Of a stretch of 64,000 nucleotides of DNA, positions 27,564 through 38,598 are shown piece after piece (the stretch's first letter is position 1; every line of letters starts with the position of its first letter). Both the position numbers and the translations under genes were made by a program. Origin of the DNA: Alistipes sp. (lineage in GTDB: Bacteria; Bacteroidota; Bacteroidia; Bacteroidales; Rikenellaceae); assembly GCA_017483225.1 (NCBI GenBank), contig JAFULF010000006.1:30035-94034 (forward strand), written 5' to 3'. Below the pieces are notes generated by a model. That model was not told the DNA's origin, made no database searches, and saw only the letters and a list, made by a program, of their open reading frames with translations.

Positions 27564-28754
27564 TTAACGCGGCAAAACCGTATATTTAAGTTTCGCATAG
27601 GCACGCTCCGCCTTTGCAAGAGCCTTCTCGACACTCTCGTCGATGGCCAGAATAACACCGAAGCGGCGATGTCCGACCACCTCCGGCTTTCCGAACAGGC
27701 GCAACTGTACGCCACCCTCGGAGAGCACCTCGTCGAGGTTCTCGAACTCAACCTTATCGCTATCGCCCTCGACCACAATCGCCTTCGAGGCACTTGCCCC
27801 ATAGAAGCGCACCTGCGGAATAGGCAGGCCGAGCACGGCACGTGCGTGCAGGGCGAACTCCGACATATCCTGCGAAATCATCGTAACCATACCCGTATCG
27901 TGCGGACGAGGCGACACCTCGCTGAAAATAACATCGTCGCCCTTGATAAACATCTCTACGCCGAAGATGCCGTAGCCACCCAGAGCATCGGTAACCTTAC
28001 GGGCTATCTCGCCGGCACGCTCGTAGGCAGGGCGGCTCATAGGCTGTGGCTGCCACGACTCTCGGTAGTCGCCATCAACCTGATGGTGTCCGACAGGTTC
28101 CAGCAGGGTAGTGCCGCCACTATGGCGCACGGTGAGCAGTGTTATCTCGTAGTCGAAATCGACGAACTTCTCGACGATGACACGGCCTGCACCCGCACGG
28201 CCTCCCTCCTGCGCACACTGCCAGGCCTTGTCGATATCCGCCTCGCACTTCACGGTGCTCTGACCGTGACCCGACGAGCTCATTATCGGCTTCACGACAC
28301 ACGGGATGCCAATCTCCGCCACGGCCGCACGGAACTCCTGCTCCGTACCGGCAAAGCGATACTCCGAGGTCTTGACACCCAACTCCTCGGCAGCCAGACG
28401 ACGAATGCCCTCACGATTCATCGTGAGCAGCACCGCCTTGGCGGTAGGGGTTACGTGATAGCCCTCCTTCTCCAACTCAACCAGCACAGGCGTAGCAATA
28501 GCCTCCACCTCCGGAATGATATAGTCGGGTTTCTCGCTCTCGATAACATCACGCAGGCGCTCTCCGTCAAGCATCGAGAAGACATAACTACGATGCGCCA
28601 CCTGCATAGCAGGAGCGTCGGCGTAGCGGTCGCAGGCGATAACCTCGACACCGTAGCGCTGCAACTCCAACGCCACCTCCTTACCCAACTCTCCCGAGCC
28701 GCAGAGCAGAGCCTTCTTGCCGACTTTGGTCATCGGCGTACCAATCTTTACCAT
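27564..28754 (-). CDS. purT: Formate-dependent phosphoribosylglycinamide formyltransferase
   Basis: PurT makes FGAR from GAR, formate and ATP, bypassing folate. From the ATG at 28754 the product is 396 residues, family length. It is an ATP-grasp protein: [18 protein letters not shown] at the N-terminus, [40 protein letters not shown], and the C-terminal [13 protein letters not shown] with metal and phosphate contacts. An upstream in-frame TTG start adds eight residues without support. It is separate from the pur operon and next to pyrC, but the pyr promoter lies between them. Confidence 0.96.
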   Translation of the reverse strand: MVKIGTPMTKVGKKALLCGSGELGKEVALELQRYGVEVIACDRYADAPAMQVAHRSYVFSMLDGERLRDVIESEKPDYIIPEVEAIATPVLVELEKEGYHVTPTAKAVLLTMNREGIRRLAAEELGVKTSEYRFAGTEQEFRAAVAEIGIPCVVKPIMSSSGHGQSTVKCEADIDKAWQCAQEGGRAGAGRVIVEKFVDFDYEITLLTVRHSGGTTLLEPVGHHQVDGDYRESWQPQPMSRPAYERAGEIARKVTDALGGYGIFGVEMFIKGDDVIFSEVSPRPHDTGMVTMISQDMSEFALHARAVLGLPIPQVRFYGASASKAIVVEGDSDKVEFENLDEVLSEGGVQLRLFGKPEVVGHRRFGVILAIDESVEKALAKAERAYAKLKYTVLPR

Positions 28755-28784
28755 ATTTTCTGTTGCTTTATATTCCAATTATGA

Positions 28785-28792
28785 CAAAGATA
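28785..28792 (-). promoter_or_regulatory. -7 promoter box of purT
   Basis: On the minus strand TATCTTTG matches TAnnTTTG and would start transcription about 25 nt before the purT ATG. The -33 element is not clear. Confidence 0.5.
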
Positions 28793-28889
28793 GCAATCTT
28801 TACTTATATTTATAATATATTTGGCCTAAAAAGTTATTAAAAAGTTTTCATCAGAGAGGTCCCCTCTCGGGGCAGCACATCCAAATACA

Positions 28890-28927
28890 GAGGGAGCCTC
28901 CACCCCGTACAGGATGAAGGCTCCCTC
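28890..28927. terminator. Strong hairpin downstream of the pseudouridine synthase gene
   Basis: GAGGGAGCC and GGCTCCCTC form a perfect 9-bp stem around a 20-nt loop, 18 bp past the stop of the gene at 28945. There is no long T-run on the minus strand, so termination there may be inefficient. A smaller GAGAGG/CCTCTC hairpin lies at 28853-28867. Confidence 0.55.
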
Positions 28928-28944
28928 AATTATACTTTAAGTCA

Positions 28945-30132
28945 CTACTCGTAACGGCCCGACTTCAAGCGATTTACCTCGTCTGTGGTCAGGAAACGCC
29001 AAGCTCCTCTTTTGAGGTTTTTCTTGGTAAGACCCGCATAATAGACACGGTCGAGCTTTGTCACGGCATAGCCCAGATGCTCGAACATACGGCGCACGAT
29101 ACGGTTGCGACCCGAGTGAATCTCCACGCCAACCGACTTCTTATCATCCTTCAAGTAGGAGATTTCGTCGAAGTAGGCCTCGCCATCCTCCAACGTCACG
29201 CCCTCGGCGAGGGTGTCGAAATCGGCACGTGTGAGCGGCTTGTCGAGTGCCACCTCGTAAATTTTCTTCTTTTTGAGCGAAGGGTGTGTCAGGTTGCGTG
29301 TCACGTCGCCATCGTTGGTAAAGAGCAACAGACCGAGCGAGTTCTTATCCAGACGACCTACCGGGTAGATACGCTCCGTGCAGGCACCCTTGACAAGCTC
29401 CATAACGGTCTTATCGGCGTGCTCGTCCTCCAACGTGGTAACATATCCCTTCGGCTTATTGAGCAGGATATAGACATTCTTCTCGCCCTGCAAACGCTCG
29501 TCATTGAAGCGAACATCATCCGTAGGCTTAACCTTCGTACCCAACTCGGTCACAATAACGCCATTGACACTCACCAGACCCGCCGAGATAAAGTCGTCGG
29601 CCTCACGACGTGAGCAGATACCCGACTGTGCCACAAAGCGGTTGAGACGAATCTCGCCCGTAACCTTATTAGGATTGTATTTAGGATAGCTCTTCGGGCG
29701 GTCATCGTCACGGCGCACCTTGCCACCGAACTTTTTACCTCCCTCACTCTTGCGGCCGGCGCCAAAGCCTCTGCCGGACTCCGACTTGAAGCCTCTTCCC
29801 GACTCCGACTTGAAGCCACCGTTGCCAAACTTTTTGCCTCCCTCGCCCTTGCGAGCAGGGCCAAACTTCTTCTCGCCACCAAATCGCTTCTCCGCATCGG
29901 CACGCTCGCCATAAGGAGCAGCATCACGACGTGGACGCTCCTGCGACTGACGATACCCCTCTTTCAGGCGGTTGTCACTTGTAAAGTGCGGATTGAATGA
30001 ACTGCGGCGTGGGCGCTCCTCGCCGCCATTACGACCACCACGCTCAACTCGCTCGGTGCGAGTGGTGCGCAGACGCTTGTCTTTTGCGAAACGAGAGACA
30101 GCTGCGCTCGAATCGCTGTTAAAATCTTTCAT
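28945..30132 (-). CDS. RsuA/RluB-family rRNA pseudouridine synthase with long basic low-complexity N-terminus
   Basis: This enzyme isomerises a uridine in rRNA. Residues 160-395 hold an S4 RNA-binding domain (RLNRFVAQSGICSRREADDFI) and the catalytic domain with VGRLDKNSLGLLLFTNDG (catalytic Asp) and SGRNRIVRRMFEHLGY. The first 160 residues are disordered and rich in Gly, Lys, Arg, Phe and Ser, with repeats such as GFKSESGR (twice in tandem) and KSEGGKKFG. Such tails occur in Bacteroidota members of the family and may help RNA contact. RluB, RluE and RluF-like roles cannot be told apart here. Confidence 0.93.
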   Translation of the reverse strand: MKDFNSDSSAAVSRFAKDKRLRTTRTERVERGGRNGGEERPRRSSFNPHFTSDNRLKEGYRQSQERPRRDAAPYGERADAEKRFGGEKKFGPARKGEGGKKFGNGGFKSESGRGFKSESGRGFGAGRKSEGGKKFGGKVRRDDDRPKSYPKYNPNKVTGEIRLNRFVAQSGICSRREADDFISAGLVSVNGVIVTELGTKVKPTDDVRFNDERLQGEKNVYILLNKPKGYVTTLEDEHADKTVMELVKGACTERIYPVGRLDKNSLGLLLFTNDGDVTRNLTHPSLKKKKIYEVALDKPLTRADFDTLAEGVTLEDGEAYFDEISYLKDDKKSVGVEIHSGRNRIVRRMFEHLGYAVTKLDRVYYAGLTKKNLKRGAWRFLTTDEVNRLKSGRYE

Positions 30133-30193
30133 AGATACGATATACGTTTTCTCGTTAATATTCTTGCGGCCTCACCGTCACGGTTTGCCGATG

Positions 30194-30201
30194 CAAAGGT
30201 A
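30194..30201 (-). promoter_or_regulatory. -7 promoter box of the pseudouridine synthase gene
   Basis: On the minus strand TACCTTTG matches TAnnTTTG, about 60 nt before the start codon. A TTG lies 16 nt upstream, a bit closer than usual. Confidence 0.5.
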
Positions 30202-30277
30202 ATCATTTTTCGCAGAGCAATATACATTTCCGAGAAATTTGAGCAAAAAGAGCACAAACAGGACTCTCTGCATCACT

Positions 30278-31606
30278 CTATCTTCGGCCCTCCGCCTCGG
30301 CATAGACAGTGCGCAGGCGATTCGAGAACAGATACTGCGCAACGCCCCTTACGGCCATAAACATCGTGAAGGCGAGCCACAGAGCATCGTTGCCGATAAT
30401 GGGGTGCAGACCGTAGTAGATGGCAAAGTAGGCGGCCGTAGATACGAGCATCGAGTTACGCAGGATGCGTGTCTGCGTTGCGCCGACCATAATTCCATCC
30501 ATAAGGAATGGTAGGGCAGCGGCAAGCGGTATGGCGATAACCCAGCCGACATATTGCTGTGCGACACTCAACACATCGCCCGCCTCGGCACTCCCCTCCG
30601 GCATAAAGAGCGAAAGAATCTCACGCCACCAGCCCGCATATATCCCGATGCAGAGCAGGGCAGTAGCCATCGTCCAGACCACACTATGGCGGATACTGCT
30701 ACGCAGCGACACACCATCCTTCGCCCCGATAAAGCGACCCGTGAGAGCCTCGGCTGCATAGGCGAAGCCATCGTTCATATACGAGAAGAGCGTAAACAGC
30801 TCCATCAGCATCGTATTGACGGCCAAAATAGCCGCACTCTCCATACGTGCCGATGCCGCCGTAAAGAAAGTATAGACACCACACAGACAGAAGGTGCGCA
30901 CTATAATATCCGTATTAACACGGAAAAACTCACGCATAGGGGCCATATCGAGGGCCTTACGCAGGTCTATTTGGCGCAGAGTCTTGCCAAAGACGGCAAA
31001 GAGCAGCACCACCGAGAGTAACATTCCGCTCCACTGCGCCACCACCGAGGCGGCAGCGATACCCTTGATTCCCATATCCATCCCAAAGACGAACCATAGG
31101 CTCAACAGCACGTGCAACAGATTGACAAGCACCGAGGTACACATCGGGATAACCGCATTCTGCATACCCGTAAACCAGCCATTCAGTCCGAAGAGCATTA
31201 TTCCGGCAGGCACCGCCCAGATGCGCATATAGAAGTAGTCGGCAACCATCTCGTTACCATTCATAACCCAGAGCGAGAACTCCCCGACGGGGTATTGCAG
31301 CAGCAACACCGCCACACCCAGCACGACCGACACTACGACCGCACGTGCGAGCATCGCCGTCGTCTCCTCGAAGTCGCCGGCACCGAAGGCCTGCGCCGTG
31401 AATCCGCTCGTACCCATTCGCACGAAGGAGCAGTTCCAATAGATAAAGTTGAAGATTGAAACGCCAATAGCCAACGCCCCGATGGTCTGGGCCGAGTCGC
31501 CCCAATGGCCGGCAATGGCGGTAGAGAAGATACCCATCAACGGTACCGTGATGCTCGAAATCACATTCGGCACGGCGATTCGGAATATTTCACGATGCAT
31601 ATTCAT
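30278..31606 (-). CDS. MATE-family efflux transporter
   Basis: A polytopic inner-membrane protein of 442 residues from the ATG at 31606 (MNMHREIFRIAVPNV). About 12 hydrophobic segments in two halves and motifs such as GFTAQAFGAGDFEE fit the MATE (DinF-like) family, which exports drugs or metabolites using Na+ or H+. The substrate cannot be inferred. A second MATE protein is encoded at 41501-42856. The predicted promoter is only about 30 bp upstream of the start, so the frame upstream of 31606 is not coding. Confidence 0.92.
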   Translation of the reverse strand: MNMHREIFRIAVPNVISSITVPLMGIFSTAIAGHWGDSAQTIGALAIGVSIFNFIYWNCSFVRMGTSGFTAQAFGAGDFEETTAMLARAVVVSVVLGVAVLLLQYPVGEFSLWVMNGNEMVADYFYMRIWAVPAGIMLFGLNGWFTGMQNAVIPMCTSVLVNLLHVLLSLWFVFGMDMGIKGIAAASVVAQWSGMLLSVVLLFAVFGKTLRQIDLRKALDMAPMREFFRVNTDIIVRTFCLCGVYTFFTAASARMESAAILAVNTMLMELFTLFSYMNDGFAYAAEALTGRFIGAKDGVSLRSSIRHSVVWTMATALLCIGIYAGWWREILSLFMPEGSAEAGDVLSVAQQYVGWVIAIPLAAALPFLMDGIMVGATQTRILRNSMLVSTAAYFAIYYGLHPIIGNDALWLAFTMFMAVRGVAQYLFSNRLRTVYAEAEGRR

Positions 31607-31633
31607 TGGCAACCTCCTCCATAAAAGTTGTGG

Positions 31634-31641
31634 CAAAGATA
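31634..31641 (-). promoter_or_regulatory. -7 promoter box of the MATE gene
   Basis: On the minus strand TATCTTTG is a perfect TAnnTTTG match, which places the transcription start about 20 nt before the ATG at 31606. It is divergent from the lipoprotein promoter 20 bp away. Confidence 0.55.
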
Positions 31642-31660
31642 GCTGTTTTTTCGCAAAATA

Positions 31661-31693
31661 TTTGGAAAATCCGAATGGGGGGGGGTATCTTTG
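31661..31693 (+). promoter_or_regulatory. Promoter of the small lipoprotein gene
   Basis: TTTG at 31661-31664 and TATCTTTG at 31686-31693 are separated by 21 nt, matching the Bacteroidota consensus well. A run of nine G lies in the spacer and may vary in length between cells. Confidence 0.75.
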
Positions 31694-31738
31694 TAGTACC
31701 TTTAAGTAATTTGTTTCTAACCAAAAAATTATGCTGCT

Positions 31739-32155
31739 ATGAAAAAGTTTAGGATTGTATGCCTGCTGGCATCTTTGTCGCTCATTACGGGGTGCGCCAT
31801 CGAGGATGCTCCCGCAATACAGTTCTATCAGGAGTCGTACACCGTTTCACAGAAGGGTGGCGAAGTCATCATCCCGGTAAACCACACCGGCATAAACGAC
31901 GCTACAATATCATTCCGAAATCCGGAGCACAACTTCGAGTACGACAACGAGACCGGCGATATGACACCGATTGAGGGGTGGTGCAAGATTACAAAGATTA
32001 TCGACCACTACGATATGACCAGAGATTTGGCGCAGTGGGACTCGGGCGTTGTTCTTCACTTCGAACCAAACGACGAGGGCGTTGAGCGCACGGCAACGCT
32101 AACCATTTACAGCTTCAATATCCACAAGAGCATAGTTATCAAGCAGGCCTTTTAG
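31739..32155 (+). CDS. Small lipoprotein with one BACON/Ig-like domain
   Basis: The 138-residue product has a lipoprotein signal ending in SLITGC, so Cys19 would be lipidated. The rest looks like a single beta-sandwich module of the BACON type: GGEVIIPVNHTG, then strands ending in TATLTIYSFNIHKSIVIKQ. Such domains bind carbohydrate or mucin, or act as spacers, but this protein has no catalytic part. It has its own promoter and is followed by a repeat-filled intergenic region. The exact role is unknown. Confidence 0.75.
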   Translation: MKKFRIVCLLASLSLITGCAIEDAPAIQFYQESYTVSQKGGEVIIPVNHTGINDATISFRNPEHNFEYDNETGDMTPIEGWCKITKIIDHYDMTRDLAQWDSGVVLHFEPNDEGVERTATLTIYSFNIHKSIVIKQAF

Positions 32156-32227
32156 TCCTCGCACATACATTTCCCGAGTACCGGATGCGCAGATAATGGC
32201 ATTGAATGTCATTCATTGTCATCTTTT

Positions 32228-32462
32228 GCGCAGGCTTAAAGTCAAGTAAGGTCAAGTAAAGTCGAGTAAGGTTGCTCCTTCGGAGCTGCGCAACAGACTT
32301 GGCGCAACATTAGGGAAATTAAGGAGATTAGGGAATTTAGGGAGCGCAAGGCTATTCTCCTTAAACTCCTTAAACTCCTTAAACTCCCTTTTGCGCTATC
32401 CTTACTTGACCTTAAAGCACCCGCAGGGTGCTGACCTTACCTGACCTTATCCGACCTTATCG
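32228..32462. repeat. Large palindromic intergenic repeat, copy A
   Basis: The first 138 bp (32228-32365) match 63863-64000 with four differences. The element is a nested inverted repeat. The left outer arm has three 10-bp units of the type GTCAAGTAAG, and the left inner arm four 9-bp units like ATTAGGGAA. The right inner arm has CTCCTTAAA three times plus a partial unit, and the right outer arm has units of the type GACCTTACCT. Small GCTCCTTCGGAGC and AGCACCCGCAGGGTGCT hairpins sit inside the arms. The 409-bp gap 32156-32564 holds no believable gene. Confidence 0.85.
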
Positions 32463-32554
32463 TTGCGCACCATTAACAACCCTTAACCTCGTGCGCCATT
32501 TTGCGCCACCAGACCTTGGCACAACGATAAAGTAGCCTTGTCAGGCAACTTAAA

Positions 32555-32579
32555 AAGGCAACCCTTAATGGGTTGCCTT
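32555..32579 (-). terminator. Terminator overlapping the end of the C11 peptidase gene
   Basis: On the minus strand AAGGCAACCC pairs with GGGTTGCCTT and is followed by a T-run. The TAA stop of the peptidase gene (32567-32565) lies in the loop, so the last codons encode the 5' half of the stem. Confidence 0.8.
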
Positions 32580-34619
32580 ATACCATTGTGTCTGCTGCCA
32601 TTCGTCGATATATGCCGACTTCGAGTCGAAGGTTATCGGCGCACTCGTCGTGATACCGCAGTAGTGAGTAATATCATTCGCCTTGCCGTTATAGGCCGAG
32701 TAGAACTTCGGGGTATGGTAGCGGGAGAGCACCATCTTATCGAGTTGCTCACGCAGTGCCGTCACAGCCGCCTCGTCGGCACAAGACTGCATAGCGAAAT
32801 CCTCCAAGTCGTAGAATATATGGGTAGGATTCTTGATGACGCTGATACCCTCATACGCCTGCACGTTGGCAAGGTCGAAATCCTCACGCACCGCCGCCGC
32901 ATTCACCCTCTTTACAGCCTCTGCCAGCGCATCCATCTCGCTGCACGTCGTAACCGCAACACACGCCGAGACGGAGTTGCCCGTCATCTTCTCCAAATAG
33001 TAATCGACATACGCCTTCGCCACCGCATCGAGGTTGTACCCCGTGCCGCCATCTTCGAGCAGCAGCGGCATAACCTCCGCATACGGGAAGCCGCTGGCCA
33101 TCACCTCGCAAGGCGACGCAACGACATACTTGGTCAGGTTGCGCAGCTCGTAGAGCATCTCCACATTCGAGGCGAAGCATTGGTCGAAGAGAATGTAGTC
33201 AAGTTGCTGACCCACAGCCGCACACGCCTCGGCAAACTCCGACACGTTGAGCTGTGTGGCGACAGCATCGCCCATATGTCGTGTAGGGAGCGCCCCCTCC
33301 ACCTGTTGCCAAATATCGTGGTGTGGCACGCCGTAGGTTGTCGCAGCGAGGGTGCTCGCCTTCGGAATCCACGCCTTGCCGTGTGAGCCGACGATGAGCG
33401 AGTAGTGGTGCGCCGGAGCCACAGCCACCATCTGTGAGAGGATGGAGGCAAGCATCTGCGCATCGTAGGTTGCCGGCAGGTTGATATTCGGAACGAGTTC
33501 TACCTCCGACACACTGCCGTCCAAAGGCTCATAGACCAACTCTATAACCTTGCCCCTCAGGCTGTTGCTCTGCGTGAAGATTACAACCCTCGACTCACCC
33601 TGCACATTCTGCTCCAACGCCCTCTTCATCATAGCTATATTGGTTCGATAGTAGGAGCCGAGCGCAGTACCCATACAGTAGCAGAGAATCGTCTGCGGAG
33701 CCGCAGCAGGACGTTGCCAAACCTCCACACTGCGCACGACCTCCGAAGGGGCGGAGGTGAGCGAAATATCAATCGTACCCAACCGGCGGCGCACATCACC
33801 GCCATTCTCCGACTTTGCCACAACGACAAACACCCCCTTGGCACTCTTCTCGACCGTAAACTCCGCCGAGGAGCTCTTCGCCTCCGTATCAAACGGGGAG
33901 GTTACAAGCAACGTGCTCTGCACACCTGCCTTGCCACTCAGCAACACGCTCTTCGCATCCACCACAAGGGCAGGACGTTGCCAAACCTCGATGGTAGTAT
34001 TGGTGTAGTCGCCATCCAGATTGAGCGAGAAGTCGCCAATCTTACGCTCCTCGGCACTATGGTTATCGGCAAGGGCCGTTGTTGTGACCTCGAACTTAAA
34101 CTCGCCATCTTGCGTCGCCACGACCTCAATATCGCCCTGCGACGTTATACCCAACTCATTACCAAAGAGTTTGGAGGTCATCCTCAGCGTATGCTTTGCC
34201 CCCTGCTCGGCATCGAGATAGAGCTTCGAGGAGAACTCCCTGCCGACGGTCACCGCCGACTCCTGCCAAGCCGTGATACCAACAAAACGGGTATTCTCGA
34301 CACGGAAGTTGAGCGCACCCAACTCCTGCAACTCCAACGAGTTATTGGTGCGCAGAGCGGTCGCCGTGATGCAGATATTCTCGCCCGCATTACCGCTCGA
34401 CGGCTCGCATCGAAGTCCCGGACACTCCTCTATCGACCACGGATACTTGGAGGAGATATAGAACATATTCGAAGAATCAGCCAACCCTTTCAGCGTGAGG
34501 CGGTTACTCTCCACGCCATCCCCCACATAGAATGAGCCGGGCGGCAGTGAAACAGGCTTGTCGCAACCGACCATAAGGAGCATTGCGAGCAGTGTCAGAT
34601 ATACGGATAGTCTCTTCAT
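32565..34619 (-). CDS. Clostripain-family (C11) cysteine peptidase lipoprotein with BACON domains
   Basis: The 684-residue protein has a lipoprotein signal (LLMVGC, Cys19). Three beta-sandwich BACON-like repeats follow, ending in ITAWQE (about 117), IEVWQRPA (about 212) and VEVWQRPA (about 300). The C-terminal part from about 308 is a C11 peptidase domain with His413 in VGSHGKAW and Cys481 in FDQCFASNVE, the expected catalytic dyad of clostripain relatives. It is likely surface-exposed and would cleave after basic residues if like clostripain; secreted C11 peptidases are common in gut Bacteroidales. It lies 11 bp after the DUF4919 gene. Confidence 0.88.
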   Translation of the reverse strand: MKRLSVYLTLLAMLLMVGCDKPVSLPPGSFYVGDGVESNRLTLKGLADSSNMFYISSKYPWSIEECPGLRCEPSSGNAGENICITATALRTNNSLELQELGALNFRVENTRFVGITAWQESAVTVGREFSSKLYLDAEQGAKHTLRMTSKLFGNELGITSQGDIEVVATQDGEFKFEVTTTALADNHSAEERKIGDFSLNLDGDYTNTTIEVWQRPALVVDAKSVLLSGKAGVQSTLLVTSPFDTEAKSSSAEFTVEKSAKGVFVVVAKSENGGDVRRRLGTIDISLTSAPSEVVRSVEVWQRPAAAPQTILCYCMGTALGSYYRTNIAMMKRALEQNVQGESRVVIFTQSNSLRGKVIELVYEPLDGSVSEVELVPNINLPATYDAQMLASILSQMVAVAPAHHYSLIVGSHGKAWIPKASTLAATTYGVPHHDIWQQVEGALPTRHMGDAVATQLNVSEFAEACAAVGQQLDYILFDQCFASNVEMLYELRNLTKYVVASPCEVMASGFPYAEVMPLLLEDGGTGYNLDAVAKAYVDYYLEKMTGNSVSACVAVTTCSEMDALAEAVKRVNAAAVREDFDLANVQAYEGISVIKNPTHIFYDLEDFAMQSCADEAAVTALREQLDKMVLSRYHTPKFYSAYNGKANDITHYCGITTSAPITFDSKSAYIDEWQQTQWYKATH

Positions 34620-34630
34620 ATTTATTCTCT

Positions 34631-35377
34631 TTATTTGTACTCTCTCGGTTTCAGGTTATTAAATTGCCATGTACGCTCACGCTTGAAGGTGTAGTTCTCA
34701 GGCTTATTCCAATAGACTCGGCTGTAATCGAAGTAGAAACCCTTGACCTTATTATGCGGTCGCTCAAAGGGCACAAACTCAACCGTGCGGCTGATGATGC
34801 GTGCTTTGAGGTAGTTCCAATCCTTCGCCGCAATAAAGTCGAGTGCGTGCGAGAACATTATCACGTGCATAGGCTCCTTCTCCTTCAAGCCGGTGCCCGA
34901 CGAGCCGATACACTCCAAGATGCCGTTCAGATGGTGAAAATAGGCCTCCTCACGATGCTTATCGCCCGCCGTGCCGTAGGCATACGCCATAATGTTGAGC
35001 AACTTGGGCGAGAAGGGGTCTCCCTCCATAGCCGCCGTACTCGCCGATATCAGCTCGTCGACATCCATTACCGACGGGGTATCTATCGCCAGACGGGCCA
35101 TTATCTCCTGCACCCTGTCCCACGCCTGATTCGTCGCCAGAGGCTTATATTCAGGCTGGAAGGCATAGCCATAGTAGAGGTAGTGGTACTCCTCCGCCGA
35201 GAGCTTCTCTCCCGCCTGATAGCGCATCATCAGGTTAGGGTAGTAATAGGGCGAGGCACTATTGCTTATCTCGGCGATTATCACGTCATTATCAGGCGTT
35301 TGCGCAGAGGCAACACCCATAGCGAGCAATATCGCCGGCACTATAAAAAGTCGTTTCAGCAGAGTCATAATATCCAT
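34631..35377 (-). CDS. DUF4919-family exported protein
   Basis: About 248 residues with a signal peptide (MTLLKRLFIVPAILLAMGVASAQ region) and tetratricopeptide-like helical content. MMRYQAGEKLSAEEYHYLYYG and NIMAYAYGTAGDK are typical of the DUF4919 family of Bacteroidota. The function is unknown. Starts at 35389, 35377 or 35368 are all possible; the last best fits a signal peptide. It lies between dapA (about 20 bp) and the C11 peptidase gene (11 bp). Confidence 0.75.
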   Translation of the reverse strand: MDIMTLLKRLFIVPAILLAMGVASAQTPDNDVIIAEISNSASPYYYPNLMMRYQAGEKLSAEEYHYLYYGYAFQPEYKPLATNQAWDRVQEIMARLAIDTPSVMDVDELISASTAAMEGDPFSPKLLNIMAYAYGTAGDKHREEAYFHHLNGILECIGSSGTGLKEKEPMHVIMFSHALDFIAAKDWNYLKARIISRTVEFVPFERPHNKVKGFYFDYSRVYWNKPENYTFKRERTWQFNNLKPREYK

Positions 35378-35397
35378 CTTATCCCACAACGTGGCAT

Positions 35398-36291
35398 CTA
35401 CTCTCTTTCGTATTCGTCAATCAGTCGCTGCTGCTTCTCACGCAGCAGGTCGCTCGCCTCGGCAAGTGGCAGTCGCACCGTATTGCCGCACACACCCTTG
35501 ACCGAGAGGGCTGACTTGATACCCGTAGGGTTTCCCTCGTCAAAGAGCGAGTCGGTCACACCCTGCAACGGAGCAAGCAGAGCATCCGCACCATCGAAGT
35601 CGCCCTCGGCAGCCTTCGCCACCAGAGCCTTGACTGCGGCAGGGTAGAGGTGTGCCAATACCGACAACACGCCGACACCGCCTCGGCGCATAGCTTCCAC
35701 AGTCAGGCCGTCGTCGCCACTGATAAGGACAAACTCCTTCGGCAGCATCCGGCAGATGCGACCCATCTGCTCGACATTGCCCGATGCCTCCTTGATACCG
35801 ATGAACTTCTCCGACGAGGCGGCAAGGCGGGCCACCGTCTCCGGATTCATATTGATACCCGTGCGACCGGGAATATTATAGAGGACAATAGGCAATGGCG
35901 AGGCCTCGGCAAGCGCCATAAAGTGGCGGTAGAGGCCCTCCTGATTAGGTTTGTTATAGTACGGATTGACACTCAAAATCGCATCATATCCCTCAAAGTC
36001 CCAACTGCGCAACGTCTTGACCAGCTCTGCCGTATTGTTGCCGCCAAGGCCGACCATCAGCGGCACACGTCCCGCAACACGCTCACGAATAAAGCGCATC
36101 ACTGCGACACGCTCGTCGGGGGTCAGCGTAGGGCTCTCGGAGGTTGTTCCGAGGGCAAGCAGATAATCGACACCACCCTCCAACACTCGCTCAACAACAC
36201 GTGCCAACGCCGCAAAATCGACGCTTCCATTCTCCTGCATAGGCGTTATCAGCGCAACACCCACACCCTTAAACTTATCGGAAATCTTCAT
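35398..36291 (-). CDS. dapA: 4-hydroxy-tetrahydrodipicolinate synthase
   Basis: DapA condenses pyruvate with aspartate semialdehyde in lysine and diaminopimelate synthesis. From MKISDKFKG it is 297 residues, family length. GTTSESPTL, LYNIPGRTG with the catalytic Tyr, and IGIKEASGN with the Schiff-base Lys are present, followed by ISGDDGLT. It lies 37 bp after ligA on the same strand, probably in one transcript. Confidence 0.96.
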   Translation of the reverse strand: MKISDKFKGVGVALITPMQENGSVDFAALARVVERVLEGGVDYLLALGTTSESPTLTPDERVAVMRFIRERVAGRVPLMVGLGGNNTAELVKTLRSWDFEGYDAILSVNPYYNKPNQEGLYRHFMALAEASPLPIVLYNIPGRTGINMNPETVARLAASSEKFIGIKEASGNVEQMGRICRMLPKEFVLISGDDGLTVEAMRRGGVGVLSVLAHLYPAAVKALVAKAAEGDFDGADALLAPLQGVTDSLFDEGNPTGIKSALSVKGVCGNTVRLPLAEASDLLREKQQRLIDEYERE

Positions 36292-36328
36292 TATATCTCT
36301 ATTTTTCATCATTTTTTACATCTCTCTT

Positions 36329-38467
<2,139 letters not shown>

Positions 38468-38598
38468 TCACGCACGAAGGTACGCAATTTGTTTGGAATG
38501 CGGTGCGAAAATCAAAAAAAATCAAAAAAAATTTACAGAATTGTGTGGTTATATATTTTTTCCGTATAATTGCACCAAAATTTTGAACACTTTTTTGT

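Noticed and set aside
32156-32564. Possible CRISPR array because of regularly spaced short repeats
   Set aside because: The units are 9-10 bp with no unique spacers and form inverted arms; no cas genes are nearby.
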